DNA of 64,000 bases from Coprinopsis marcescibilis (taxonomy: Eukaryota > Basidiomycota > Agaricomycetes > Agaricales > Psathyrellaceae), in assembly GCA_004369085.1 (NCBI GenBank), contig ML210146.1:1302001-1366000 (forward strand), given 5' to 3'. The first letter of the stretch is position 1. Every line of letters begins with the position of its first letter. A program made the position numbers and the translations under genes. Of the stretch, positions 35,473 through 47,464 are shown piece by piece. The notes below the pieces were generated by a model. The model had not been told where the DNA came from. It saw only the letters and a program-made list of their open reading frames with translations, and ran no database searches.

Positions 35473-35689
35473 AAGTACAAAGCAACGGAATGGAATTAAC
35501 GGTGTATGCGAGTGGGTTCGTATCGCCCCAAGGACAACGACAGCAATTATGCTCGAGGATGTACGATCTATCGTCAATCTATCCACAATATGTATAGTGT
35601 GCCGGATGTGGGTGTGTAGATAATCGTCAAAGAACAGTAAATGGGATGACGGGAAGCAATGGCGGAGTGGGGATAAGGTGCAAGCGGAA

Positions 35690-36505
35690 CTACCGTGCAA
35701 GGACGTTGTCGTATTGGACGCTCTTGAAGTACCCTCCCCGCATGGTAGCCCTGACATTGTTCAAGAACTGGTCTCGGGATCGCGTCATTTCCAGAGCTGC
35801 ATCTATACAGATTGTCAGCGACCAGGTTAGCATACCGAGGTATCGATACACGTACCCTTGTTCAAGGGATCGTCTGGGTTTGGTTCCAGGAAAAGGTATT
35901 GAAGGCCGACCATGACAGAGTTGAGATTGAGGACAGGTTTCCAGTCTTCTCTCAGAATATTCAAGCAAACGTTACCTTCCAGGTCAACATTTGGATGATA
36001 TATCTGTTCGTCTGCATTAGACAACAGCAATGTCACAGACTAGTGCAGCTTACAGTCTGTGTACACTTGACTTTTGGTGGGTCGTGGGGGTAGTTCGTGT
36101 TGATCGAGAAGGAGAAGTTGAATGCACCACCCTTGTACATGCCTGTGCCACATGTTCATTAGCCACATATTCGACCAAACCCCTGGAAATATCCTGTACT
36201 GACCCTCATCGGGTGTAATCGTCAAGGTGAAGTTGAGAAGATCAGCGGGATCCGGGAAGTTCGTCTTCATGGTCGAAGGGAGGTCGAGCTCAGTCAAATC
36301 TGAAGGTTCATGGGGCGTATGGTGAGTTACAGGTCCAGGAAACACAAGACTGTACGCCACACCTTTCTGTACACGAATCTGGGCGGCACTCGTCTTTGGT
36401 TTCTTCTTGGCAGCCGCATCCTCGTTCTTCTTCATACTCCATATCTGCAGAAGGAGGGTCAGAGGATAGAAAGACAAAGAAGGACAAGGAATTTACTTTG
36501 ATCAT
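35690..36505 (-). CDS. UBC12: NEDD8-conjugating enzyme E2
   Basis: UBC12 transfers NEDD8/Rub1 to cullins and so activates SCF ligases. The first exon is 9 nt (36505-36497, MIK), then [16 protein letters not shown], the basic N-terminal docking extension for the NEDD8 E1. The E2 core contains [20 protein letters not shown] with the active-site Cys, then [12 protein letters not shown] and MRGGYF near the end. The HPN and WKPVL motifs are intact. There are several short introns. It is convergent with the HIU hydrolase and divergent from the oxygenase gene. Confidence 0.96.
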
Positions 36506-36775
36506 TGTGGCAAGTGGTTAAGGCGTGTAGATGGCGAGTCAAGGGGTTGGCGTCTTGTAAAGCTATAAAAGAGCCCTAAATAAGGTCTGTCAATCCGACT
36601 CATTCGCAGTTCGGAGTGGCTGTGTAAGCAGCGCTAATTGGATCACACCTGCGACTTTGCTGCACATGTTGCTGGAAACCAAGATACGGAGTCCATGTGG
36701 TGGGCTGCTCTAGACAGATAAAACAGTCGGGATCCATTGTGACTGCCATTTCTTCCTCTAACGTCCACCTCCACT

Positions 36776-38187
36776 ATGACTGCCACACTGATCACCAGCG
36801 ATCTTCCGGTTATTGACCTTGATCTCTACCATTCACAGCCTCACGACTCGCAACCGGTGCTCGACGAGTGCAAGAAGGTCACTATTTTCGCTGCCAACTG
36901 ACCGTCCAATCACTCCTGACCAGTTTCGTCTCGACAGGCAGCAGATGCTCTTATCACCTACGGGGCGTTGGTTTTGCGTGATTCTCGCGTTTCCGAGCAG
37001 GATAACACCAACTTTCTCGACCTTATCGAAGACTACTTTGCCCAACCTGAAGCAGACCTCAAGAAGGATGAACGTCCAGAACTAAGCTATCAAGTCGGCG
37101 TCACGCTTGAGAACACTGAGAAACCTAAATGTGCGGTTGACGAGCCTTGTCTGCGAGTCATCGAGCGGCTCGCCCCTTCAGAACGACCTCTTGACATCAA
37201 AGGTCACCACCCTGACCCCAAATGCCGCTTCTTTTGGAAGATGAGCGAAAAGCCCCCGTACGAAACCCAGTTTCCTGGGCTCAACGCCCCCAACGTCGTT
37301 CCTGAGGCATCTTCCTTGAAAGAACGGTGGACCCCTGCTATGGAAACCTGGGGCGGTTCCATGAAAAACGCGTATGTTCCGCGCCCATACGCTCACTTGA
37401 TGTGACTGACCTCTTTCAAGCGTTGCAGACCTTACCGAAATGGTCGCCATTGGCCTCGGCCTTCCCGTGACCACTTTTAGGGACAAGGGAAAATATGGGT
37501 ATGCACGTACCTGCTGGCCGCCTGCCTATGTACTAAAGCAGCCAACAGTCCTCATCTCCTTGCTCCCACTGCATCTGACCTCGTCAAGTATGGCGAAAAG
37601 GATACTATCCTCGCAGGTTTTCACACCGATCTAAACTTTTTGACCATTCATGGTCGCTCTCGCTATCCAGGTCTCAACATCTGGGCACGCAACACGGGAA
37701 AGCGGATTGCCGTGAAGATTCCGCCAGGCAACAATCTTTTGGTTCAAGCCGGCAAGCAACTCGAATATATCACAGGTGGCCTTATCCGCGCTGGATTCCA
37801 TGAGGTCGTCGTCAACGATCAGACTCTTGCTGTGAGCTTCTTCTACGTTCTAGATGCAAGTGGACTGACCAACGGGTCACTCAGGTCATCGAGAGACGAA
37901 AGACTGAGTTCCCTGATCGCCCGCTTATCCGAATTTCCTCGACCTTTTTCTGGCATCTTTCCTCTGATGAGGTTCTAGCCCCACTTCCAGAGCTGGTCTC
38001 ACATGCTCGCGCTATCAGAGAAGAATACCTCAAAACAGGTGGGGATGATGAAGCCGAAACCGAATACGCGCCAACCAAGGTTGGGTACCAAGTGCAAGAG
38101 TATGTTTTCGGCCAACAATTTCGGGCACCGTTCTAACACTTCCCTAGCGAACTTAAACACATTGCTCTGTTGGCCACTACCGTCTAA
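36776..38187 (+). CDS. 2-oxoglutarate/Fe(II)-dependent oxygenase, isopenicillin N synthase-like
   Basis: Several exons from MTATLITSDLPVIDLDLYHS to ELKHIALLATTV. The N-terminal 'PVIDL' block is the DIOX_N motif. The iron site is GFHTDLNFLTIHG (His-x-Asp), with the distal His in GGLIRAGFHEVVVN, followed by the C-terminal helix region FFWHLSSDEVLAPLPE. The substrate cannot be told from sequence; family members act on small molecules such as flavonoids, hormones or peptide antibiotics. There is no biosynthetic cluster around it, so primary metabolism is as likely as secondary. Confidence 0.87.
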
Positions 38188-38338
38188 TGCCATATTGTCC
38201 ACTGGTTTGCTGCTCACATCTACTGTAACATATATCAGCGTTTCGAGAGATCAATGTATACTTGTAAATAAATATCCGATAAAGATACGCCATATAACCC
38301 TTGTGATGTTGAAATCATCAAGCATGTCTCCTTTAAAA

Positions 38339-40684
38339 TTAATAAGACGTAGGCGGAGTAATCCCAAATGACTTGAGGACGCTAGAAAGTTTAAGGATCA
38401 TCTCATCCCACTCGGCCTCGGAGTCGGACAAAGCAGTGATAGCCCCACCTGCTCCGATGGTCCATTCTTCGTTTGAATTGAATGACGGCTTGGTTGACAA
38501 ATCGTCGTGCTTGAAGCAGCTACGAATGGTCACCGACCAATCTCCACCGCCTCCAACGTCCCAATAACCAAATACCCCAGAATATACCTCGCGTTCTTTG
38601 TCCTCTAGGTGTTGAAGAATCTCTACGCTCCGCTTCTTTGGAGCTCCGGTCATACTTCCTAACAAACAGTGAGCATCTTGATAGGATTTCTACAGCACGA
38701 ATGGTACGTACCTGGCGGTAAACTGGCTTTCAGAACGTTCCAGCCCAACTCTTCGTCGACGGGGGCAGAAGGATCCGCCTGGCCCTCAATAACACTGACG
38801 AGCTGCCAGACTGTCTCATACTCCTCAACGCCGCAGAATTGCGAGACAGTGACATTGTCGCCTACAATCCCATGGAGATCATGTCGGATTAAATCGACGA
38901 TCATAAGGTTTTCTGCAACTTCCTTTGGACTGCCTGCCAGAGCTTTCTCTGCAACAGCGCGAGTGATACCGTCTGCCTTCCTAATCGTTCCCTTGATCGG
39001 TCGTAGTTGGCAAACGGAGTTTGGAGGTCGAGAGTAGGAGAGGAATCGTTCGGGCGAGGATGATATCAGAGTTGTAGGGTGGAGGCGGAGGTAGGCGGAA
39101 TGGGGTGCTGGGTTCAGCTTCTTCAATTGAAGGTATCGGTCCCAAGAAGTAGAAGTTGTCGACTGCTTGGTCTGGTGGTGGGGTATCGAAATCTTGGTCT
39201 GTGCTGTGACGCATAGCTCGTAGGAATCCCCGGAAAATAAACATTCTTTGGCCCGATCTATTTTAGCAATGTACCGTTTTCTGTCGGGGAGGATGACCGT
39301 AGATATGGGGGACAGAGACAGAACGGCGGTTGGTTTCCGAGATTGTTCCTCGGAATGAGCCAGGTCTGTGAGGTCCTGGACAACTTTGTCGACCCAGCTC
39401 TCATCGTTGGGGAGAATGGATTGTATGTGGAGAGTACCAGTGTCGGTATCGAGAACAATGCTTCGCTCTACGAAGACCAGATTAACATCTGGGTGAGCTT
39501 TCTTCTTGGTATGAATGGACGCGACCTCCAAAGTAGGCAGTCCGAGTTCGTAGCTTAAATAGCCCACGAAGCCGCCCCAGAAGGGTATTGAAGGGTTTCC
39601 GTTCGCAACCCGTTTCGATCGCATGTAGGTAGCAAGCCATTGCCAGATATCATGGGCACCCAGTTCATCCGATGTTGTGTGATTTCCGGAGATTAGGGAT
39701 ACGCAAGAGTCACCGACACAATAAGCGACCTGTAGCGAAGTGGGAAGAAGGGATCCGATGACAGAAAACCGTCCTGGGCTGGCGGCAGAGTCAAGGAGCA
39801 CGAATTTGGAACGTTCCTCCAGTACACCGAGATACTCGCATATTCGAGTTGACTTGAGTTGGGGGAGGTGAACACTGCGGGAAATGAGGAGGTTCTTAGA
39901 CGAAGGCGCAGTGAGCTTGTTGGTACGCTGAGGGTGGTTGTACGGCCACAGTGTCCCGACCTTGCCCGCAATCGAAGGATTCCAAGGCGTTTGGCGCCGC
40001 CCTGCGGCCCTTGACCACCCTTGGGCCAACGACCAGAAATTGACGAGTACCTCACATCCCCCTCCTTCAGTCCGGACAGATTCCGGATGGTATTGGACAG
40101 CCCAGAACGGACGACGGTGGTGCTTGATTGCCATTACCACATGACCATTCTCCTCTTCATCCACCCATCCCAATTCTTCGATTGAACCACCGGTTGGAAC
40201 AGTGACGTGCAGTGAGTGGTAACGAACTGCATGGACCTCCCCAACACCTTGAAAGATATCCGACGAAGTGTGTTGTACTTGTGATATTTGGCCATGCTTC
40301 ACTACTTTGAGTCGACCTAGTGTTCCTCCAGATTCCAACGCCAGGCTCTGTAGGCCTAGACAAACCCCAAAAATGGGGAGGAGGTCATCGTCTTGTAGTT
40401 TCCATAGGTCACGAACGATGCCGATGTCCTCTGCGTTATCGGGAGAGCCAGGACCGGGTCCCACGAGAATTGCAGAGAAATAACGGAGGTTGGGACGGAG
40501 AGATTCGATCGAGAGCTCATCATTTTTGATGATGTGAACCGAACAGCCAGGGATAGATCTACGGCATAACGCTGCAAGACTGTAGTGGGTCAGAACGAGC
40601 TCGAAATGTATACACAATGACTGACTTGTGGGTGAACGAATCGTAAGAATCGACGAGCAGGATCCTTGGATTCTCGATGGTCAT
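38339..40684 (-). CDS. PAB1: Aminodeoxychorismate synthase (PABA synthase), fused glutaminase and synthase
   Basis: It converts chorismate plus glutamine to 4-amino-4-deoxychorismate for folate synthesis. Three exons (40684-40626, 40579-38712, 38658-38339) give 748 aa. The N-terminal glutamine amidotransferase shows LLVDSYDSFTHN, GPGPGSPDN, the nucleophile GVCLGLQSLAL and the His/Glu pair in VQYHPESVR. The C-terminal chorismate-binding half has SPERFLSYSR, RPIKGTIRKA, and the split motif PPGSMTGAPKKRS across the last intron. The PIKGT motif (Lys) separates it from anthranilate synthase. Its placement agrees with the classical pab-1 to A linkage in Coprinopsis. It diverges from TTI1 (211 bp). 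Confidence 0.95.
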
Positions 40685-40895
40685 GATAGTGGGCTGGTGA
40701 TGATGAAGATAATTTATTTGATATCAGGCCCAAAACGCCTTGGTTGTGTCACATATGGCCAAGTCTTCAGGTCGGAAGCAAGAAGGATTGACATGATATG
40801 GAGGAAGATCAGAGAAATTTGTAGTGGCTTGTGGATGAAACTCGATTTGGAATGAGGACCGCGTCTTGTTCCTGCCGCATTGACGTCAGCTCACC

Positions 40896-43800
40896 ATGGC
40901 CGCCACGCTCGCCAGCAACTCGGACTTCCAAAGGGTGCGCGACTCTGCAGTAACGCCTTGGTCTGTAGCTTATCCGACCATAGCTCAAAGCCATATGTGT
41001 CCCAATCCTTGGTTCAGCCAAGTTAACACCCTCGACAATCCCCAAAGTCTCATCCTTGCTTTCATCTTTGCTGCAGGTCTTGCGTGATACGGATTCCACA
41101 CAACTCAACGATGCCTTCATTGGGTACATCTTCTTCCCACTCAAAGCCATATTCGAAAGGAACACCTCCGCAGAGATACCAGACCAGATCCTCGAAAAGC
41201 TGTTCCTTTCCCTGGCACTCTTGTGCGATTCGTGGTGGTGGACCTGTGGTCTGGATACATGGAGGCAGATATTCATCATATGTGGGTCAGTGGTGGGTGG
41301 AATAGAGAGTAAAGGGAAGGCAAAGGCTAGGGACGATGAAACGAAGGAAGCTGCGATCAGTTGTTTGATTTCTCTGCTTCGACAACGGTCACCCAAGGAG
41401 GCTCTCGCGCGAAGGAAGTCAGAAACATCAGCCCAGGATCGATATCTGCAATTGAAAGAGATGGTCTCGGCACCCAATTTCATCCCAATCATTGGCCAGA
41501 CTCTGGACTCCATTCTTGGAGTTACTCTTTCGCCCAGAACCTCCCTCCAAGAGGCATCCCTCCAGCTGCTTCACATCATCGTATCCTCTTACGCCCCTGA
41601 AGACTTGGTTCCAACAGTTTTGCCGGGAGTTGCCAGTTCAATGACGAAAGTGTGTCTGGGGTCGTCAGTGAGGAAGGGATGGGTGAATGGTGACATTGTC
41701 GCTGCAGCATTGAACGTTCTCGGAACATCAATCGTCAAGGCGATTGGGGATAATGTCTGCGTTCGGAAAGGTGCCCTTTCGCGGTTCGAAGACCTCGAAG
41801 GCCTTGCATCCTTTGGAAAGTCGGAAGAAAATGCCCCTAGCGCCGCGATGTCAGCATCCCAATCCATGCTGGTCTCCCGAACTCCAAGCTGGCTTCGCGG
41901 AACTGCATCACAGCTTCATATCGCGCTCAATTCCCTTCACCCTTTAGTCAAGCACCCAACACCATCGGCCATCTATGCGCTCATAGAGCTCTCAAGCGAG
42001 CTCCTCCCGTCGACGCGCTTGACACTTCCAGACAGCCAGCCCATACTCCTGTCGTTCTTGCTTTCAGCCACCAATTCGGAATATCCCAAGGTTTCTGCCA
42101 AAGCACTCGCTTCGTTGAGCAGCCTTCTATCTAATCCAGTAGTTGGACATGACCTATTAGAACGCCTCACAAGAATCACTGCGGACAACCTGTCGGCTCT
42201 ACCACGCTTGCTCTCAACACAGTCGGATGCCCGAGTGCAACACGTTGCAGAGTTGATCACAGCCGTCTGTCGAATTGGAGTGACTGATGAAGCGAACGTC
42301 ACTACATCGTCCATCTCAAAGGCAATCGGCAAACTGCTAGGTCCCAGTGGGGGTATCGAAAAGTGGGGCTGGAGTTTGCTCGCTGTACTGGAACTGGTTA
42401 ACCCACCTGTTACACTCACACACACATCTTCTGCGCAACTTATGCTGGAGAACAACCCCGAGACGTCGTGGATCCCGTTTCCAGAGCTGGTGTTCAAGAA
42501 CGTTTCGCTGCATGAAACTAGACGCGCACTCGAAGAGATGCTACGGGCATTGGGGGAAGCCGGGGGCGACGCCTGCCTCTTCTCGGCGGAGTGGTTCATT
42601 GATGTGGGCCGTGGAAACACTCTGTCGCGCTCGGTAGCCGCGATGTGGTGTGCATGTCGTCTATTGGAGGGCATTGCAGGCATACAGCTTTCGTCAGAAT
42701 CATCCCTGATGGGTACAACGACGCGACGCAGCAAACGACTGGAGAAGCAGATGCGCGCTATCGCGCGGAACATCTCTGAAGTGTGGGACAGGTCCGATTT
42801 TGATGACCTCAATGATGCGCCAGAGATCCGACTCCCCGACGAACACGAGGAACTAGAATTCGGAGTGCAACATCAAAAAGGTCTTATGCCCCTTGACCAG
42901 ACACTCAAAATCATACAAGCACACCCCGGTCAAAGCCAGGAACCACGAAAGGTCAACCAACCAGTGCTTCACCGAAGTCTTTGTCTTCAATTGATCGCAA
43001 TCGCAGCTGGTGTCCTCCAGAGCAGATTTAATAATCTTTTCATATTCACGATCTACCCCATGTTGCACTCTATCGTCTCTCCCGAGTCATTCTTGTCTTC
43101 ATCCGGTCTGGCTGCCCTCAATTACGTGACCGTCGCCACCTCGTACGCGTCACCTGCGAACTTGCTGCTCTCCAACTTTGACTACGCTCTTGACTCTGTG
43201 TCTCGACGTCTCACGAGACGGTGGCTCGATATCGATGCAACCAAGGTACTTGTCGTCCTCATCAAGCTCGTTGGGAGGGACGTCGTTGACAAAGCTGGAG
43301 ATGTCGTAGAAGAGTGTTTCGATCGATTGGACGCCTATCATGGGTACAACGTCATAGTAGACGGCCTAATAGAGGTGCTCCTGGAGGTTCTGAATGTGAT
43401 AGACATGGACGTGAAGGCGAACCCAGCGAGTGCACCCAAACGACAGGACGAATCCAGTGCATTGGAGTCCAGGCAATTGAAGAACCTCGATGATCTTTTC
43501 GACTGGCTTCCAAAAAGGAAAGCTACCCAGGTCGAAACGGATGATACTGACTATGGCCCCGCTCCCCGGGAGGCCTGGGGGAAGAAGTCAGACGAAGAAG
43601 ACGCAGAATCTAAAGATATTTCAAAAGACCAGCAAACAGATGAACCACAGACATCCAGTCAACTGCTCACAAAGCAGATCATTGCCCGGTCACTATACTT
43701 CCTTACACACGAATCACCCACCATTCGTGCACGAGTGCTGACTTTACTTGCTCTTTCGGTTCCTTCTCTACCGGAGTCTGTGCTCCTGCCCTCTATCAAC

Positions 43801-44343
43801 AACGCCTGGCCATTCATACTCAATCGATTATCCGATCACGAAACCTTTGTCGTCAGCGCCGCCGCCAACCTAGTGGAGGTCCTGGCTGTCAATGTTGGAA
43901 GCTTCATGTATCGGAGGATCTGGGACGACATCTGGCCTCGCTTCAAGACCATCCTGAAACAGTTAGAAAGGGGCGATTCCACCAGCGCATTGGCTAAGCG
44001 AACACACTCTGCTGTTGGGACTGAATCAGCTTATACCCACTCCCACCGACTCTACCGGTCCCTACTCGTTACGATGACAGCCGTGATGCGAGGCGTACAT
44101 CTCTTTGACCCTTCCTTCTGGGAGTGCTTAATACTGTTTAGGCCTTTCCTTGGTCAACACACTCATCAAGACCTGCAGGATCGCGCGAAGGAGTTATATT
44201 CAGCGGCGGCGGAAACAAACTCTGATGCAGTCTGGCTTGTCCTTGAGGGCACTGTACGGCAGTTGTCTGCCTCAATGGCGTTCATGAACAACAACAAATG
44301 GCATATCGAGACCAACGTCAGCAGTATGATAGGAGGGGTATAA
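40896..44343 (+). CDS. TTI1: TELO2-interacting protein 1 (TTT complex)
   Basis: TTI1 with TEL2 and TTI2 stabilises PIKK kinases (TOR, ATM, ATR). Exon 1 (40896-41021) joins through a 55-nt intron to one very long exon (41077-44343), 1130 aa. The body is alpha-helical HEAT repeats; typical blocks are LNDAFIGYIFFPLKAIFE, SWWWTCGLDTWRQIF and VSAAANLVEVLAVNVGSFMY near the end, before RRIWDDIWPRF. A hydrophilic acidic insert lies at about residues 800-860. The N-terminal 40 residues are less typical, so exon 1 is the least certain part. Its stop lies 15 bp from that of the dCMP deaminase gene. Confidence 0.9.
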
Positions 44344-44358
44344 CTCGTGGGTTGATCA

Positions 44359-45846
44359 TCATGGTGAAGCGATATTGGACTCGTCGTTTGCTGGTGGAAG
44401 GCGAAATGATGTATGTGGGTCGTAGTGTCGGAGTTCGACTCCAGATTCTTTGAACAGGGAGGCCGAGGCGTTATCCCTTGATAGATGGATATAATAAGTA
44501 TGAGGGCATGACGTTGCGCCGTTGTCCTTACATTTTGTATGCCAAATTATAAACGACCGTTTTCACTCCGGTCTGAATGATTTTCACTGTGCATTTGAGA
44601 CATGGACAACTACTAACTGATGAGTCACTGGCGAGCATGAAGAGAACGGAGTCACGTACGTGTTGCAATAAAGGACCGCATTTGCCCCTATCCTCTCCCT
44701 TCCAGCTTCCAAGAGTGCGTTTTCTTCGGCGTGAAGGCAGACACACTCTGTCGGAGCCGCCATCAAGTGTGAGCCGACGCCATTGCACTTTTGGCAGCCA
44801 CCCTCGTTGCAATTTTGGAGGCCTCGAGGAGTTCCGTTGTACCTATGTGTTGAACGATCAACCTGTGATCGGAGAGAATGGAATACACGAGGCCGCACCC
44901 AGTTGCGATTACGCGATTTTGGCGAACCAAGACAGCTCCGACGCGCCGTTTCATGCAATTGGACCGACGTGAAGCGAGGGAGGCCAGGGTCTGTTGGGTT
45001 GACGATCAAGGGTCTGCCGGGAATCGGACACCCGATGATGAGATGCGCACCATAAAGTATGAATCCCAACTAGGGCGTAGGTGCTCAGAGTTGAGAAGAT
45101 CGGAGTCCTCGAGGTGTGCATAGAGCTTTCCAATAGTGTCGTGTGTGTTGCGGACGTGGACGTGGATTGAATCTCGGAGGTCGTGGAGAGATGCTTTTCG
45201 CGAGTACGTAGAGCCTGTTCCAAAAACTAGTCGATCATCCTCCTGGATGAACGCGTCAAGAGAGATATCCTGTAGGCTGTAGTCAGAACGAGCATGTAAG
45301 CTTCTAGTATATCGAGTGCTAGGCTGATTCACGCGACCTTTGTGCTCTGTGGAAGCGATCCAGCATGGGCGCTTCGACAGATAAAAGGAGAAAGAAAGGT
45401 CGTCGGATGAACAAGTCTACGAGTCCTTTCGTATCGAGGTCGCAAGTGACAAAGTCATCTCTCCATCGGCTCGTAACAAAGTCGAGTAGGTCTTTAGGGG
45501 ATGAAAAGCAGAGCGGTTGGCGCGAATTGGCGTGCAGGATCGCTGTTGGCGCAGGCGAGGGAAGAGGGCTCATAGATAGGAACGAATCGTGCTTGTTGCG
45601 GACGTTGCCGTTCGTTTTGAGCGTATACGACGACGAGTAGCTGCGAGATGAAGGGTTTATCTATCCGAATGTTAAAACGAAATGTATTGTATCGCTGGTT
45701 TGACGTGCCGTAATATTTCCATCCAGAACAGATTCACCATCGTATGCTTGGATGAGGCGAACAGGGGTAAAGTTTTTGTAGGTCACCAGGTAGTCTTCAA
45801 CCGTGGATTTTCCAGAAAAACGCGTCCCGACGATAGCGATGAACAT
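44359..45846 (-). CDS. DCD1: Deoxycytidylate (dCMP) deaminase
   Basis: It makes dUMP from dCMP for thymidylate synthesis. As in other fungi, the deaminase domain follows a kinase-like N-terminus with a P-loop-like GTRFSGKST near residue 7. The catalytic part has KRRVGAVLVRQNRVIATG, NGTPRGLQNCNEGGC, the zinc/catalytic HAEENALLEAGRER and the second zinc pair CPCLKC. The last exon comes from a GTAAGG intron after YKM and adds ASASLFKESGVELRHY to a stop at 44359. Several introns lie in the middle, not all traced. The region at about 45650-45750 that joins the N-terminal kinase-like part is uncertain. Confidence 0.92.
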
Positions 45847-46032
45847 GGTGGTCAGTAAGCAAGGGTTGGCCGACGACGCCGAAGAGGGGGTTTGCAAAAC
45901 TACCTCCGACGGTGAGAGGCAGAAGGTCACACAAGACTTTACACATGTACACTGGGACGCGCCGCACATGGGCTCTCAAATGGAACAGGTACACGAAAAT
46001 GTATATTTCATAGAGGCAACATATATCCTAGA

Positions 46033-47076
46033 CTAACTACTCTTTTGTACTTTCTTTTGTTTCTTTTTTTCTTTGGCAGCGTGTCGTTCCCGAAGCCTTG
46101 TCTCCTTCGCAGCCTTCATATCTTTAGGTGCAGACGTGCGTATGTGCTTGACGTGGGTTGGGACCAATTTCTCCGAGCCGATAGGTGGTGCTGCGAGCCA
46201 GGAAGCCGTGAGAAGAGGGATGGACTCCAATCTCGATGTGAGTTCATGCAATCCAGGATACTGGGACTAAAGCGAGATATAAACGCGAGGGACAGTATGT
46301 GATATTGACAAAGCCACTTACATCCACTGCAATGACTGATGAACGGCGAATGCCCAAGCTCTCAGCAAGCTTTTGTTCCGCTCCGTGTGGAAGTGGTATT
46401 AATTTAACAAACTGCTTCCCCGCAGACGAGTTACATGCTGCGACCAGCGGAGGAATGTGCTCGATCAGAATGGGAGGGTTGACCTCTGCACGACACACAA
46501 ATACGTATGCAAGTGGTGGCTGCTGGTCAAGAGCAATGCCTCCAGAGGCAGGAACCAGGACTGTCCGTCGAATCTGGCGAGCTTGGTGTTCCAGCTGTTT
46601 TGTTACAGCGTTCAAGCCCAAGACGATATGGCCCAGAATTGGCGGTTTCGGGGGCAAGGGCTGGTCCTGATTGACGTTAAGGGTCTCATTTCCCGAGTCT
46701 CCCTTCCCTGCTCTTTGATCAACATCCATGCTGGCGCCTTGCCTTTCGAATTTCTGCGCTTTCCTCGAGGCAACCGTGTCGTCCTGCCTTTTGCGCTTTC
46801 GACTAGCCTTGCAACTGTTACGATGATATTGAGAGCATCCTTCTAGCAGGGACAGCAGATACGCAAAGACTGCGTTCTGTAGATTTATGGGTACAGAGGG
46901 CCTAGGTCTTTCGATCAGATAGACATGGAGGGCGAGCGATAATGGAGGTACCAGCGAATGCGAAATGGATTGTCGAGGACAGGCTTGAAGACGACCTTTT
47001 TCTCAGCAGCCTTTCTTGGCCTTTCTCGGTTAGATTGCTGTGTGTGCGATCGTACGGTCTGTGTTGATGTCGACAT
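46033..47076 (-). CDS. RNase P/MRP subunit, Pop3-like
   Basis: Exon 1 (47076-46952) encodes MSTSTQTVRSHTQQSNRERP and VVFKPVLDNPFRIRW; a 51-nt intron (46902-46951?) leads to PSVPINLQNAVFAYLLSLLEG. The 'F+.V.DNP.RI.WP' opening is the Pop3 signature. The middle part (PPILGHIVLGLNAVTKQLEH, YVFVCRAEVNPPILIEHIPP, AESLGIRRSSVIAVD) is an L7Ae/Rpp38-like fold. A further intron is removed after VIAVD. The C-terminus is a long basic helix (RERHAAKEKKKQKKVQ) as expected of an RNA-binding protein. Pop3 helps tRNA 5' end and rRNA processing. Confidence 0.75.
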
Positions 47077-47464
47077 TTGCGTTGTGAACGGCCAAAGCCA
47101 AGTGACGATCGGAAACCTTTTGGGACTCCCGTTGCCAAGCCCGAGATTTCTAGCGCCGACAGATGGCAGGCTTGAAGTCTTCCTGGTTCCAGATCACCTT
47201 TTCGGTGGTCGTATATTATGCAGTGACGTCCTAGAAACCGTAGCAAGCCCGGAATCGACCATCTTCTCAAGACATAGCTTGCTGTAACAATTATCCTTGC
47301 AATAAAAACGGTTGTTGGTCGCTTGCTCCCTGACGCTCAGTGATTTACCGTTTGCATTGAATAAATTACACTTCCTATTGATGTATAAAATGAAAAGCAT
47401 GTACATACGAATGCATAGGTCAGATAGTTTGGTTTATAACGTCAAAGGTCAAAATTAAAACCCT
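47077..47464. other. Intergenic, nothing recognised
   Basis: This 388-bp gap lies between the Pop3-like start and the VTA1 stop (both minus). It contains the promoter of the former and an AT-rich stretch at 47330-47460 that may hold the VTA1 polyadenylation region. Confidence 0.5.

Noticed and set aside
41973..42812. 279-codon minus-strand ORF
   Set aside because: It lies antisense in the long TTI1 exon and is Ser/Arg-rich; a shadow of the real gene.
44421..44460. GAGTTCGACTCC resembling a tRNA T-arm
   Set aside because: It is inside the last exon of dCMP deaminase (complement reads GVELRHY) and no acceptor stem or D-arm surrounds it.
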